64,000 bases of DNA. It comes from [Phialemoniopsis] sp. UDSM-2020. Taxonomy: Eukaryota; Ascomycota; Sordariomycetes; Thyridiales; Thyridiaceae. The notes under the pieces are model-generated. The model did not search any database and had not been told where the DNA came from. It was given only the letters and a program-made list of their open reading frames with translations. The stretch lies in assembly GCA_018873225.1 (NCBI GenBank), contig JAEILZ010000005.1, positions 2,294,001 to 2,358,000 of the forward strand, in the 5' to 3' direction. Both the position numbers and the translations under genes were made by a program. Shown one piece after another: positions 43,690-54,700 of the stretch (position 1 is the first letter of the stretch; every line of letters starts with the position of its first letter).

Positions 43690-46258
43690 ATGGCCCAGTC
43701 ATCGAACACGACCGAAAAGGTGGGAGAAGACCAGCTACGGCACGAGGGAGAGTCTGATGTCTTTATTCCCAATGGTGCCGATGGGCACCACAGGAGGAGC
43801 ATTTCGCTACGGACTTTCTTGATCACGGTTGTGGTGTTCATCATCGCGCTGCTCGGCCTGGGCCTGGGACTCGGACTCGGGCTGGGCTTGCACAGGAACA
43901 ACACTTACATCACGATAAGCAGCGAGCCGAATACATTCGGCCTGCCCAAAACCCTGCCGACTGTGACTGCTGAAAAGCTCGTAAACTCGGCCGAGCTCGA
44001 CCTCAAGACCAACTTTGCGGTCTCCAGCCAGACCGCAGTCCGCAACTATGAGCTCAACATTACGCAGGCCTATGCGGCGCCCGATGGCGTCTACAAGCCC
44101 ATGATCCTGATCAACGGGCAATCGCCGGGACCGCTGATCGAAGCCAACACTGGCGACACGGTCAAGGTAGGGTTCATAGAGGCCCGATGCTACGGCACCT
44201 CGCTGACTCTGTACCCTCTTCTAGGTTGTGGTTAACAACCAGATGAGCAATACGAGCATGACCATCCACTGGCATGGCATCGACCAGAAGAACACGACTG
44301 TCATGGATGGCGTGATGGGCATCACGCAGTGCGGTATTCCTCCTGGCAAGAGTTTCACTTACGAGTTCAATGCGGTCGGCCAGAGGGGAACCTTTTGGTA
44401 TCACGCTCACCAGTCTGTGTACTACACCGACGGTCTCTTTGGCCCTATCGTATGTTGTGCCTCTTGTTTTTTGTCTTGCGGCCGTGTCGACTGACCAGTG
44501 ACCATAGGTCGTTCATGATCCAGAGGAGAAGGTGCCCAAATATGACGACGAGAAGGTGGTCTTTGTTGGCGACCACTATCATACCTATGCATCCATCGTC
44601 AGTATCCTCGCTTCTCTGCCAATGCCCAAACAAGTACACTGACCCCCAGCAGCTTCTCGACTCCTACCTCCAGCCCGGTTCCTTCTGGTCCCCGACCGAG
44701 GCCGGTGTCGAGCCCCTGGCGGACAACTTCCTCATCAACGGCCAGCACACGTGGAACTGCAGCGTCACGTCGACGACCTACAACGCCTCGAGCCCGCTCT
44801 ACGACAAGGCGCCCCCCTGCACGGGCGGCAGCCTGTACAACACGACCGTCGAGCCGGGCAAGACGACGCGCCTGCGCCTCATCAACCACTCGTCCTTCAT
44901 GTCCTTCTGGTTCAGCATCGACAACCACAACGTCTCCATCGTCGAGATCGACGGCGTCGAGGTCGAGCCCATCCCGTCCCGGGGCGTCTACCTCAACATC
45001 GGCCAGCGCTTCTCGGTGCTCGTCACGGCCAACCAGACCGCGGGCAACTACTACATGCGCGCCACGCTGCCGCAGACGTGCTTCCTGCCCTTCACGACGT
45101 ACGTGAGCGCCGGCCTCGACAGTATCGGCTACCAGGCGCTCGGCGTCCTCTCGTACGCGGGCACCGACGCCGCGGCCGAGCCCATCGGCGCCGCGGGCAA
45201 CGTGACCAACCCGTACGGCATCGAGAACAACCTGCTCCGGGGCAACGTCTGGGAGGGCTGCGACGACATGCCGTTTGACATGCCCAAGCCGATGGACAAG
45301 ATGGAGGCCTTCAACGTGACGGCCAACAACACCTACTCGATCTTTTTCCAGTTCCGGCAGGCCGGCAACATCAACCGTATCTTTATCAACAGGGTAAGCC
45401 GTTTTGTATCGTCGAAACTCTTGGGTGTGAAGCTGACTTCGATTTGCTTGCGGTAGACGTCGTGGAGTCCGCTTGACACGGACGCTCAGATCTGGCAGGC
45501 CCTCGACCAAAAGTTCGTGCCGGGCGAAGCGGGCAATTATAATAGCTGGGAGTTCGCCCTCGACCAGCAGGTGCTGCTCCTCCCTGACGCCAACAAGGGC
45601 GTGCAGGTCGCTATCAATAGTATGGATGTGATGGAGCATCCCTTTCACATGCAGTAAGCCACACCATCCCTTCCATCCCTTGCCTCGTCACCCTCCGCAC
45701 GAACAGTAGCTAACTTGGAAATCAACAGTGGTAAATATACTCCCTATCGTAGCACGGCGAAAAATGGAGCATAATGCCCGAAAGATTTTGATTGTGATAA
45801 ATCCGCTAATCACTTGTCTGGACAGGCCACAACTTCCAAGTCGTAGGATGGGGGCCCGGTGAGTTCGGCGTGGGCAACACGACGTGGAACCTCGAGGATC
45901 CGATGCGCCGCGACACCATCACCGTGCCGGCCGAGACACATCTCGTCATCCGCTTCCTGGCCGACAACCCCGGCGTCTGGGCCATGCACTGCCATGTCGC
46001 ATGGCACATGGAAGGTAAGACTGAAGCACACTTTACATCTCTGCCTCATAACTAGGCGGGGACTATGTTCCTTGCCTGTTTGATGCGATTCTAGATGCTC
46101 TTCCTGGGGGACAGATAGCTAACAGTCCAAATTTGTCGCGATTAGGTGGTATGTTTGTGTCATTCCTTGAGCGACCCGATGACCTGAAGGAGATTATCGG
46201 CTCGATGGACGCCACGACGAAAAACACGACGTTAGGCTTTTGTTCAAGTCGCTCATAG
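43690..46258 (+). CDS. Membrane-anchored multicopper oxidase (laccase-like)
   Basis: Multicopper oxidases oxidise phenols or metal ions and reduce O2 to water. The exons are 43690-44166, 44225-44449, 44508-44597, 44650-45393, 45457-45653, 45729-45730, 45826-46014 and 46146-46258, giving 678 residues. Residues about 42-67 form an uncleaved N-terminal anchor with a (Gly-Leu)n run, so the enzyme should face outside or the lumen (type II). Copper motifs are HWHG (174), WYHAH (about 217), HPFHMHGH (573-580) and HCHVAWHMEGGM (633-644). The type 1 axial position, Cys634+10, is Met644, where ascomycete laccases usually have Leu. Many N-x-S/T sites occur. Exon 6 is only 2 nt long (TG) and completes the His578 and Gly579 codons. 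The introns are 52-131 bp. Substrate unknown; a laccase-like or pigment role is possible. The minus ORF at 44599-45648 is a shadow. Confidence 0.85.
45729..45730 (+). other. Two-nucleotide exon (TG) in the oxidase gene
   Basis: The bases TG lie between an intron at 45654-45728 (GTAAGC, CTAAC branch, ACAG) and one at 45731-45825 (GTAAAT, CTAAT branch, ACAG). Direct joining of the outer exons shifts the frame; adding TG gives CAT GGC CAC (His-Gly-His), the invariant copper-site motif. It may also be seen as a twin-intron arrangement. Confidence 0.7.
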
Positions 46259-46869
46259 TCCTGAATCTCGGACTCAATGGACAACTTCGTTTGGTGACGT
46301 TACGTGAAATCTTTGGTCCTTTATGGTTTAGGAGTTGACGGCGTCAAAGAAGGGTTCCAAAGAGTTGGGCAGAAATCTGGGGATAACTAGCGTTGCAATT
46401 CTTCACGATTCTTAGGTAGACGATATCCAGCAGAACGATGTATGTTTTGAATGTCTTTTTTGAGAGGGGATTCTTATTGTTGATTTTATAACAACTTGTG
46501 GTTACATGCAATCCGTTCCAGGAAAATCCCCAGGTTTTGCCTCCCAATGCAGTAGAATGTTCATATCATTCAGAACACCAGTCCCCGCCAAAGGGAACTA
46601 TCAGATCTTTTTGCCAGAAAAAGCAGACACATGTCTGATGCTCAAACGCCACCTCCAACCATTTTGCTTTTTACATTAATAAACATAGGTGAGAGTAGGT
46701 AGACAAGGAGTGGGCGACCGCGACCACAGATGAGGGAAGGTTTGGTAAAAGAGTACAGGGTTGAAATACAGGGGAAGAGAAGTGAGAATCTATGGGTGAC
46801 GCTCCACGCTAGTCAAACAATTATCGTTCAGGGTATAAGAAAAAGGAAATCTCAGACTAGGCCTCCTCT
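46259..46869. other. Intergenic between convergent genes
   Basis: The shared 3' flanks of the oxidase (+) and SSC1 (-). AT-rich with short ORFs; nothing recognised. Confidence 0.6.
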
Positions 46870-48085
46870 TTACTTGGTCTCGTCCTTCTTCTCGCCCTCA
46901 GCGTTGGGCTCCGAGGTCGAGGACTGGCTCTCGCCGGACTCGGCACGGGCCTTGTGCATCTTGTCGAAGAGGTTCAGGCTGGCGACCTGGAGCTCGTCGG
47001 TCTTCTCCTTGATCTCGGCGGCGGTGGCAGTGCCCTCGCCAGCCTGGCTCTTGGAGATGTACTCGCGCAGGGAGCTGAGCTTCTCGCGGATCTGATCGGC
47101 CTCGGTCTTGTCGAGCTTGTCGGCGTACTCGTTGAGGGCCTTCTCAGTGTCGTTCAGGACGCTGTCGGCGCGGTTGGCGGCCTCGATGGAGCCCTTGCGC
47201 TCCTTGTCGGCCTCGGCGTACTTCTCAGAGTCCTCAACCATCTGCTGGATCTCCGAGTCGGACAGACCGGAGCCGGAGGCAATGGTGATGGACTGGTCCT
47301 TGTTGGTGGACTTGTCCTTGGCGTGGACGTGAACAATAGAGTCGGCGTCAATGTCGAAGGTGACCTCGACCTGGGGAACACCACGGTGGGCAGGAGGGAT
47401 GCCGACCAGCTGGAAGTTGCCGAGGAGCTTGTTGTCCTTGACGAGCTCACGCTCACCCTGGTAGACCTTGATCTCGACGGCCGTCTGGAAGTCGGCGGCG
47501 GTAGAGAAGACCTGGGACTTCTTGGTGGGGATGGTGGTGTTGCGGTTGATCAGGCGGGTGAAGACACCGCCGAGGGTCTCGATACCGAGGGACAGGGGAG
47601 TGACATCGAGCAGGAGCAGATCCTTGACCTCACCGGAGAGCACAGCACCCTGGACAGCAGCACCGATGGCGACGGCCTCATCGGGGTTGACCGACTTGGC
47701 AGGGTCGCGACCGAAGATGCTCTTGACCGACTCGGCAACCTTGGGCATGCGGGTCATGCCACCGACCAGGATGACCTCCTGGATGTCCTTGGCCTGGAGG
47801 TTGGCGTCCTTGAGAGCCTTGCGGACGGGGTCGATGGTCTTGGTGATGAGGGGGTCCATCATCTTCTCAAGCTGAGCACGGGTCATCTTGAGGTTGATGT
47901 GCTTGGGGCCGGAGGCGTCGGCAGTGATGAAGGGCAGGTTGATGTCGGTCTGGAGGGAAGAAGAAAGCTCAATCTTGGCCTTCTCGGCAGCCTCACGGAT
48001 ACGCTGAATGGCCATGCGGTCACCAGACAGGTCGATCGAGGAGTCCTTCTTGAACTGCTCAACCATGTGGCGGACCAGGCGGATA

Positions 48086-48117
<32 letters not shown>

Positions 48118-48301
48118 GTTGGTCGACTTGACCTCGAAGACACCGTTCTGGATCTCGAGGATGGAGATATCGAAGGTACCACCACCAAGATCGTAGACGG
48201 CGACGACGCGGTCGGCCTCCTTCTCAAGACCGTAGGCGAGGGCGGCAGCGGTAGGCTCGTTAACGACACGGAGGACGTTGAGACCAGAGATCTGACCGGC
48301 G

Positions 48302-48339
<38 letters not shown>

Positions 48340-49001
48340 AGGGACAGTGACGACGGCGTTCTTGACGGGCTTGCTCAGGTAAGCCTCGGCGGTCTCCTTC
48401 ATCTTGTTGAGGACGAAGCCACCGATCTGGGAGGGGGAGTAGTTCTGGCCACGAGCGGAAACCCAGGCGTCGCCGTTGCTGTGCTGGACGATCTTGTAAG
48501 GGACCTCCTTGATATCGCGCTGGACCTCGGCGTCGGTGAACTTGCGACCGATCAATCGCTTGGTGGCGAAGAGGGTGTTCTCTGGGTTGACGACAGCCTG
48601 GCGCTTGGCAGCGACACCGACTAACCGCTCACCATCCTCGGCAAAGGCAACGACTGAAGGGGTGGTGCGAGCACCTTCTGAGTTCTCGATGATCTTGGGG
48701 ACCTTGCCCTCCATGATGGCGACAGCCGAGTTGGTGGTACCAAGATCGATACCGATGACGGAGCCTTTGACCTTCTCCTCAGAGCCGGTCGACTCGAAGC
48801 GAGCAAAGGTGGGAGCAACAGCGCGGGCGCGCATGAAGCCTGCAGAGCGCGAGGCTGCTGAGGTCGCCCTGGGAAGCTGTTTCAAGTTAGCAATGAGCTC
48901 GAGATGGTCCCCCGGGATGTTTTCAAGGAGCTATCCGTGAGGACCGGATCACGTTCGGTTCAGGTGCGACTTACAGCTCTGGAAAATCTGGAGGCCAGCA
49001 T
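46870..49001 (-). CDS. SSC1: Mitochondrial Hsp70 (Ssc1)
   Basis: Matrix Hsp70 that drives protein import through the TIM23 motor and folds matrix proteins. The exons read leftward are 49001-48975 (9 codons) and 48876-46870, split by a 98-bp intron, giving 677 residues. The first exon plus exon 2 give the presequence [20 protein letters not shown], Arg-rich and lacking acids. The nucleotide-binding domain follows ([48 protein letters not shown]), then the linker region [24 protein letters not shown] text ([13 protein letters not shown]) and the substrate domain. The C-terminus is acidic and Ser/Glu-rich ([17 protein letters not shown]). Codon use is strongly biased, which explains the 556-codon antisense ORF at 46954-48624. 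It is divergent from the DUF2415 gene. Confidence 0.95.
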
Positions 49002-50165
49002 CTTGATGTGTGTAGATGCGGATTGATTAAAATAGGAACAAGTACAATATCAATCAAGGGAGGTGAAGAAGAAGGGAGATGGGAGAAGAGGAGGTTGGAG
49101 CTTGGGAGGTTGAGTTTTGGGGAAGATTGTTTGGAGATGAGAATGGGGAGGGAGAGGTGAAAAAGTTTCTAGGACCCGAAAAATTAAAGGGTGACTGGTG
49201 ACTGGATGGCCGCGCTTTGCCGCCGTAGAATTGGATGGAATTGGCCTGGTCGCCTGGTAGAACCGAGGGAGATGGTTCACGTGATCTCCCGCAAGCCGTT
49301 CCCTAGCTCCGTTCTTCCTTAGAGGTCCCACTCAAGGGGATCAGTACTCCGTAAAGTACATGCAGCTCACGCCCCAAGCTGGCTGTCATTACCGAGCTGG
49401 TTTCTATCACAGCACATTTGCATTCAAGATACCGGGTACTCTAGTTGTAAGTAAAAACATGGACGTCTGCCACTGAACTGTAAGACTTTAGATACCTAGG
49501 TAGTATCCTACATGTGATAGCCGATACCTAAACTGGGATTTGATCTCGAAGCTTGTAGTCTTTGATGTGATTCTCACAATGAGTAAGAGAAATGGAGGAC
49601 GAGCAATGGATATCCTGAGCACAGCAAAGTCGCACAGAGGCCCTCTTTAGCTGCTGTCTCTGCTGTTCGGGTTAGGTAGTGATTGCAGTGATTTACAAGA
49701 TGGCATCATTCTTTATGTAGTGCATCACCTTTTCATCAAAAGGTTAAAACACCCGGCTTTATGGGGGAAGGGGGAAAAATCACAGGCGCATGTGGAAAGA
49801 GGCGCGCCACTGGCCCTGCCCAGAGTCATTCCAAAAACGTCATCTCCTCATATACTCCCGCTCACCTCTTTGATGGTCTCCAACATCACTTTTGACTTCT
49901 GCGAAACACCCCTCTTTGCAGCTGCCTCAACATAAATGGTTTGAAGTGTTTCCATCTGCAGCTCAGGCAGTTGCACCCTGCAACAATTTTCCAACCACCC
50001 ATCGCAATCCAAACAACCTCGCCGTGCCTGTCCCGTTGGAGATCGGTTTCGATTCGCTAATCACAGCGACACGCGCCAGTCCCGGCACCCAGTGACCGTC
50101 CATGTCTGGCAACACGCTGCAGACCTCAACTTCGATCGACGGCATCTTCCAGCATCTCCGCTAAT
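49002..50165. other. Divergent promoter region SSC1 / DUF2415 gene
   Basis: About 1.16 kb. Two reverse-strand CCAAT boxes, 10 bp apart, lie about 230-243 bp upstream of the SSC1 start. A 10-bp TACCTAGGTA palindrome is near 49493. Small ORFs only. Confidence 0.55.
49230..49244 (-). promoter_or_regulatory. Tandem CCAAT boxes upstream of SSC1
   Basis: Two CCAAT motifs on the minus strand (49230-49234 and 49240-49244), one helical turn apart, in the promoter of the mitochondrial Hsp70 gene. CCAAT/Hap control of nuclear mitochondrial genes is known; activity here is inferred. Confidence 0.4.
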
Positions 50166-52469
50166 ATGACTGTGAAAGATGAGAACATGTATGCACTCCA
50201 TGCAGCTTTCAGCCTAGGCCTCGAGCGCTTGCAAGCCTTCGCATACTGACTTTTGATGACTCCATCGATAGCTTCCACCCAACCGAGTCGTTGATCCTCA
50301 AAGAGCCCCGGCGTCACTATCGCGCCAAGGTCAGCCCCATGTATGTCACTCAACATCGTTTGATACTTTATCCCCATGGTATCCCGTATGCTGACGGAGC
50401 CTATCGCCATTAGTCATTGGCAATTGCGGTCGCTGATTGGCGTCTCGAAACGAGACAATGTCTACTTCCCGACGGGCAAGGAGAGCCTCGAGATCCGCAG
50501 GCTGAACACGAGGACTCGAGAGGTGGAAACAATCAGGAACGTCAAATTCTCACCGCGCTGCCTCGTAGCCGCCAACGGCTGGGTGTGCTGTGGTGGCGAG
50601 CACGGCGAGTTCGCCGCTATCCGGCTGGACGAGGCCGGCGACAGCCAGGAATTGCGACTCAACTTCGACCCGGACGACCGACTGCCCTTGGATCTCGACT
50701 CCTCCCCCGGCGATGCCATATTCTCCCTCCTCTCGCGGACGAGTCGACATCGCAACACTGCAAAAAGCAAGACGTTCGGCAAGGAGCGGGTGAACTGCAT
50801 CACGATGTGGTTCCCGCCCTCTCAGGTCGACGCCTTTGCCGGAGCCTACACAAGCCCCGTTGCCATCCTCGCGAACAACGACAAACACGTCACCACCGTC
50901 GACCTCGAGGCCGACTCGTCCGACTTCCTCGACGAGGTCGCGTACCCAGACTGTGTCAACCGCGCTGTCATATCCCCGGACGGACGGCTGCTGGTGGCCA
51001 TCTGCGACGACCCGTATCTCTACGTGCACGAACGTGTCGAGAAGGACGCCAGAGGCAGCGGCCCTTTTCGTGCTGCCGACAGGCGCGAGCACGAATGGCG
51101 CGCTCGCTCCAAGATCCACCTCAAGGGCCAAAGGAAGGGCGACAACACAAACTACCGGGGCAGCTTTGCCGCGTGCTTCTCGAGCACGGGCAGGTACCTC
51201 GCCGTGGGGACCCAGTATGGCATGATCTCCATATTCGATGTCGGCTTGCTGCATGAACCTGACGAGGCGCTCATCACCTACTTTGCCTCGTCGACAGACT
51301 CGACCGCGGGCGCCATCCGCGAGATGGCGTTTTGCCCCGGACCCTTTGACCTGCTCGCGTGGAGCGAGGATCAAGGTGCCATCGGCATCGCCGACGTCCG
51401 CGCTGGCTTCATGACTCGCCAGATCTTGCGTCTGGGCGAGCAGGTCAACTTTGAACACATCACAGCCACCGAGAAGAACTCCATCGACCCTCTCCTGCTC
51501 AATAGTCAGTCCAGCAGGTCTGACGAGCAGTCATCGCTCGCCCAGACACTGGGCCTGTCCTCCTCAGAGCGCCGCTCCCCCCGCTCTGATGCCTTGGACC
51601 AGTTCCAGGCCCCTCTGACTGCAGACGAGACGCAAGTGCTCGAGGCGCTGCAGGAGCACCGGCGACGGAGAGAGAGAGAGGTGCGCTCGCCCGCGCAGGA
51701 CCACCTCGGGGGCAGGTCGACGTGGAGCCGCAACGTCACACGGACGCCGCAGCTTGCCACGGACAACAACACAAGATCGCGGGAGCGCAGCGCCAGTGTC
51801 TCTCGCACCGTGACTGATCTCCTCGGTAACGTCCAGGCCCAGCGGGAGCGGCTCCAGGAGGCACAGCAGCGTCTGCGCGACCGCGATCTGTCTGACATCG
51901 AGAGGCGCCGCCAAGGTATCGGCCAAGGGCGCGATACGGGCGTGGATGCCTTTTCCAGGTGGGCGGCCGATGCTCAAGAGGCAAACAGCGCCCGCTCGGG
52001 GCTCGTGTCACGGTTGCTCACGAACCAGCGAGCCGTCAACGGCGCCTGGGACAACCTCGAGGCTCTGTATAACCTGTCTGTCGAAGGCGGTGGTAGCACT
52101 GGTGAGACGCAGCGTCCCAGCGAGCTCGAGAGCAACGTGCGGAGGGACCGGGCCAACATTGTCAGCTCGCTCATCAGCCAGGTCAACGTGCGCAACCTCG
52201 ACGACGAGATCTCTGTATTCCTCGGGAACCGCCGCCGCGCTGCCATGCACGGCCTCCAGCACGGCAACGGGTCTAGCGAGCCCACGAGGCCCGACGACAC
52301 CTCGGGCCTGGCCTGGAGCGAAGACGGCAGGATCTTGTAAGTGCTTGTTACATTTTGGTGAGATGACAAAGCTGACTCTTCCAGGTATGCGGGCGCCGAG
52401 GACGGCATTTACGAGTTTCACGTCAACGTCATGGCGAGGAAGCTCTATCCGAGTATCACGATGCGCTGA
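50166..52469 (+). CDS. DUF2415 WD40-repeat-like protein
   Basis: A 699-residue protein of the fungal DUF2415 group, function unknown. The exons are 50166-50188, 50272-50340, 50414-52336 and 52385-52469, with introns of 83, 73 and 48 bp. The first two short exons read MTVKDENIFHPTESLILKEP then RRHYRAKVSPIHWQLRSLIG; both acceptors follow a CTGAC-like branch (ACTGAC, GCTGAC). The next region has WD40-like blades: VKFSPRCLVAANGWVCCGGE, VNRAVISPDGRLLVAICDDP, FAACFSSTGRYLAVGTQYGM and REMAFCPGPFDLLAWSEDQG. A charged Arg/Glu helix follows (about 430-530), and the last exon reads YAGAEDGIYEFHVNVMARKL, closing a final blade with SGLAWSEDGRIL. It is probably a scaffold. The single-exon reading from 50376 misses the first 30 residues. 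Confidence 0.8.
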
Positions 52470-52702
52470 TCTCCTCGGGCGGTTTTGTAATGGCTTTGCA
52501 TCATTTGCAGTATGCGGCGTTTTCATCTGGGTTTTGGCGCGAACGGAGATACCTTGAATAGCATGGGCAACACAGGGGCGATGCATTACCATTGTAAATC
52601 AGTTTATACCTCCTCGCCAAAGTGTGGTTCTCACGGCGAGTCCTTTGTAGCAAGCAAAAGTAACGATGTCTTCTCGCGGTTTGATACTTGTATTGTGAGT
52701 GG

Positions 52703-54024
52703 CTACTTGTACAAGAGGCCCTCTACCATCTCTCCGATAGCCAATGAACTCGTCAGCCCTGGACTCTCGATGCCCAACAGGCTGACCCAACCCTCGTAGC
52801 CCTCCTCTTTCCGTATCACAAAATCAGCAAAGCCGCTTCCCGGCTGCGCCTTGGTCGACGTCGCGGACCCCGGACCCCCCAGCTTCGGCCGTATCCCCGC
52901 GTAGTCGGGCGTCAGGTTCCGCTCGTCTATCCCGGGCAGGTACTTTTTGATCTCTTGCACGGCCTCGGGCAGCCGCGCCGCGTTGACGGCCAGGTCGTCC
53001 GGCGTCTCGACCCACTCGACGTCCGGGCCGAAGCGCATCCGGCCCGTGAGGTCCAGCGTCAGGTGCGTCCCCAGGCCGCCCAGCCCGGGCTCGGGCACCG
53101 GGTAGATGAGCGTCTTGACGCGCGGGCCGCCGCCCAAGTAGCTAAAGTAGTTGCCCTTGGCGAAGAAGAGGCGCTCCTCGCGGCCCGGCGGCGCGATCAT
53201 GTTGTGCACCGCCGCGGCGCCGAGCCCGGCCGCGTTGACCAGCACCTCGCTTGTCACGGCCGACTCCTCGCCGCTCTGCCGGTCCCGCACGCGTACCTCC
53301 CACCCAGGGCTGCCGTTCGCCCCGAGGGCCGACACGCCGACGACGTCGGCCCCTAGGGCCAGCTCGCCGCCGCGGTCCTCGAGGTCCGCCAGCAGCGCCG
53401 TCATGAGCCCGTGCGAGTCGACGATGCCCGTCGTCGGGCTCTCGAGCACGCCCTCGCGCGCCCGCACGTCGGGCTCCCGGCGCCGCGCCTCCTCGGCTGA
53501 GAGGAACCGCGTCGGCACGCCGAGCCGGTCGCGGCACAGCGCGTGGATCTCGTCGAGGCGCGCGCGCTGCGCCGCCGTCTGCGCGACGATCCACTTGCCC
53601 GTGTTGGCGTGGGGCACGCCGCGCTCGGCGCAGAAGGCGTAGAGCTGCTGCTTGCCGCGGACGCAGAGGCGCGCCTTGAGCGAGTCGGCGCCGTAGTAGA
53701 TGCCGGCGTGGATGACCTCGCTGTTGCGCGACGACGTCTCGGTGCCGACGGCCGTGTGGCGCTCGAGCAGCACGGTCGGGCCGTGGGCGGCGAGGGCCCG
53801 GGCCACGGCCAGGCCGACTACGCCGCCGCCGATGACCTGGTATATGTGAGTATTTTGATAAGAAAGGCTCGATTTCGCGGCGTCTCTTAGCCGCTGGGTG
53901 GCTGGCGGGCACTTACAGCATGGGTAAAGTCGGCGGACTTGGCGGTCGTAGATGAGAAGGGCCGGCCGCAATTTGACGAAGAGCTTAGTCGAGCGAGCCG
54001 ACTACGAAACCGAGCCGCAAACAT
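52703..54024 (-). CDS. L-2-hydroxyglutarate dehydrogenase, mitochondrial
   Basis: An FAD enzyme that oxidises L-2-hydroxyglutarate, a side product of 2-oxoglutarate metabolism, in mitochondria. The exons read leftward are 54024-53917 and 53833-52703 (83-bp intron, phase 0), giving 412 residues. Exon 1 is a presequence (MFAARFRSRLARLSSSSNCG, then KSADFTHA). Exon 2 opens on the FAD motif VIGGGVVGLAVARAL with the downstream TVLLER acidic end, and SSRNSEVIHAGIYYGADSLK is the family signature. VNAAGLGAAAVHN and KGNYFSYLGG, then HLTLDLTGRMRFGPDVEW, are further markers; the C-terminus has YAGIRPKLGGPGS and ESPGLTSSLAIGEMV. GC-rich codon use yields long shadow ORFs. It is convergent with the DUF2415 gene. 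Substrate is inferred from the family. Confidence 0.9.
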
Positions 54025-54700
54025 TGTACCTCCATGTGTCGTGTGAGATAGGATGTTATCTCGCGATTTGAGAGGTCTGCAAGAAGGAAGAGGAGGTCGA
54101 TGCAAGCTTAGACATCTCCATACACGATCATCCCGGCCCTCGCCGACCTCGGCTCCTCAACTTAGACCGTGTATAAGACGCCCCATGTAAAGGGGATTTC
54201 CCAGTTGTTGTTACAAAGGCGAATGACTCGAAATGATTATATTTTGTACTTCGATTTGGATTTTATAGCTATACTCATGCTTGCCCGGTTTGCATAACTC
54301 ATTCGTCAAAAGTCCCATTATTCGTCTTAGAGAGAGCTTGAACTGCACAGGGTATCAAAACTCCCCACCACCGTTCATCGAGACATTTCATTTTGCACCA
54401 CCGACTGCAGCTGAATGGGGAGAAGTTCGTCATAGGACAAGTAGACCATCAATATTAGTGATTCTGCTTAGGATTGAGAGAGACCGCCCTCGCGAGGACT
54501 TTGGACTTTGAGGTGTTCAACGGCAGTCCGTGATTAATATCTGCTCACTTGCGATGCCCACTCTAATTTCATGCCTTTTAACACCCTTAAGCAATTTGGA
54601 GATTGAGCCACCCTCTGGTTTGCCTAGCTCTGCTAGGCCAAGTCCGATAACGCCATACCATGCCATGTCATTAATCATGAAATACCACTCTCCCCATCTC
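54025..54700. other. Intergenic, L2HGDH promoter and downstream gene 3' flank
   Basis: About 680 bp between two minus-strand genes. AT-rich, short ORFs only; nothing recognised. Confidence 0.55.

Noticed and set aside
44599..45648. 349-codon minus-strand ORF antisense to the multicopper oxidase
   Set aside because: Arg/Val/Glu-rich shadow of GC-rich oxidase codons, no domain.
46954..48624. 556-codon plus-strand ORF antisense to SSC1
   Set aside because: It covers the Hsp70 gene exactly and its Val/Leu/Asp/Gly-rich text comes from biased codon use on the other strand. No start context or family match.
49159..49180. Possible heat-shock element near SSC1 (GAA...TTC...GAA)
   Set aside because: The three units are not in the 5-bp register a heat-shock factor trimer needs.
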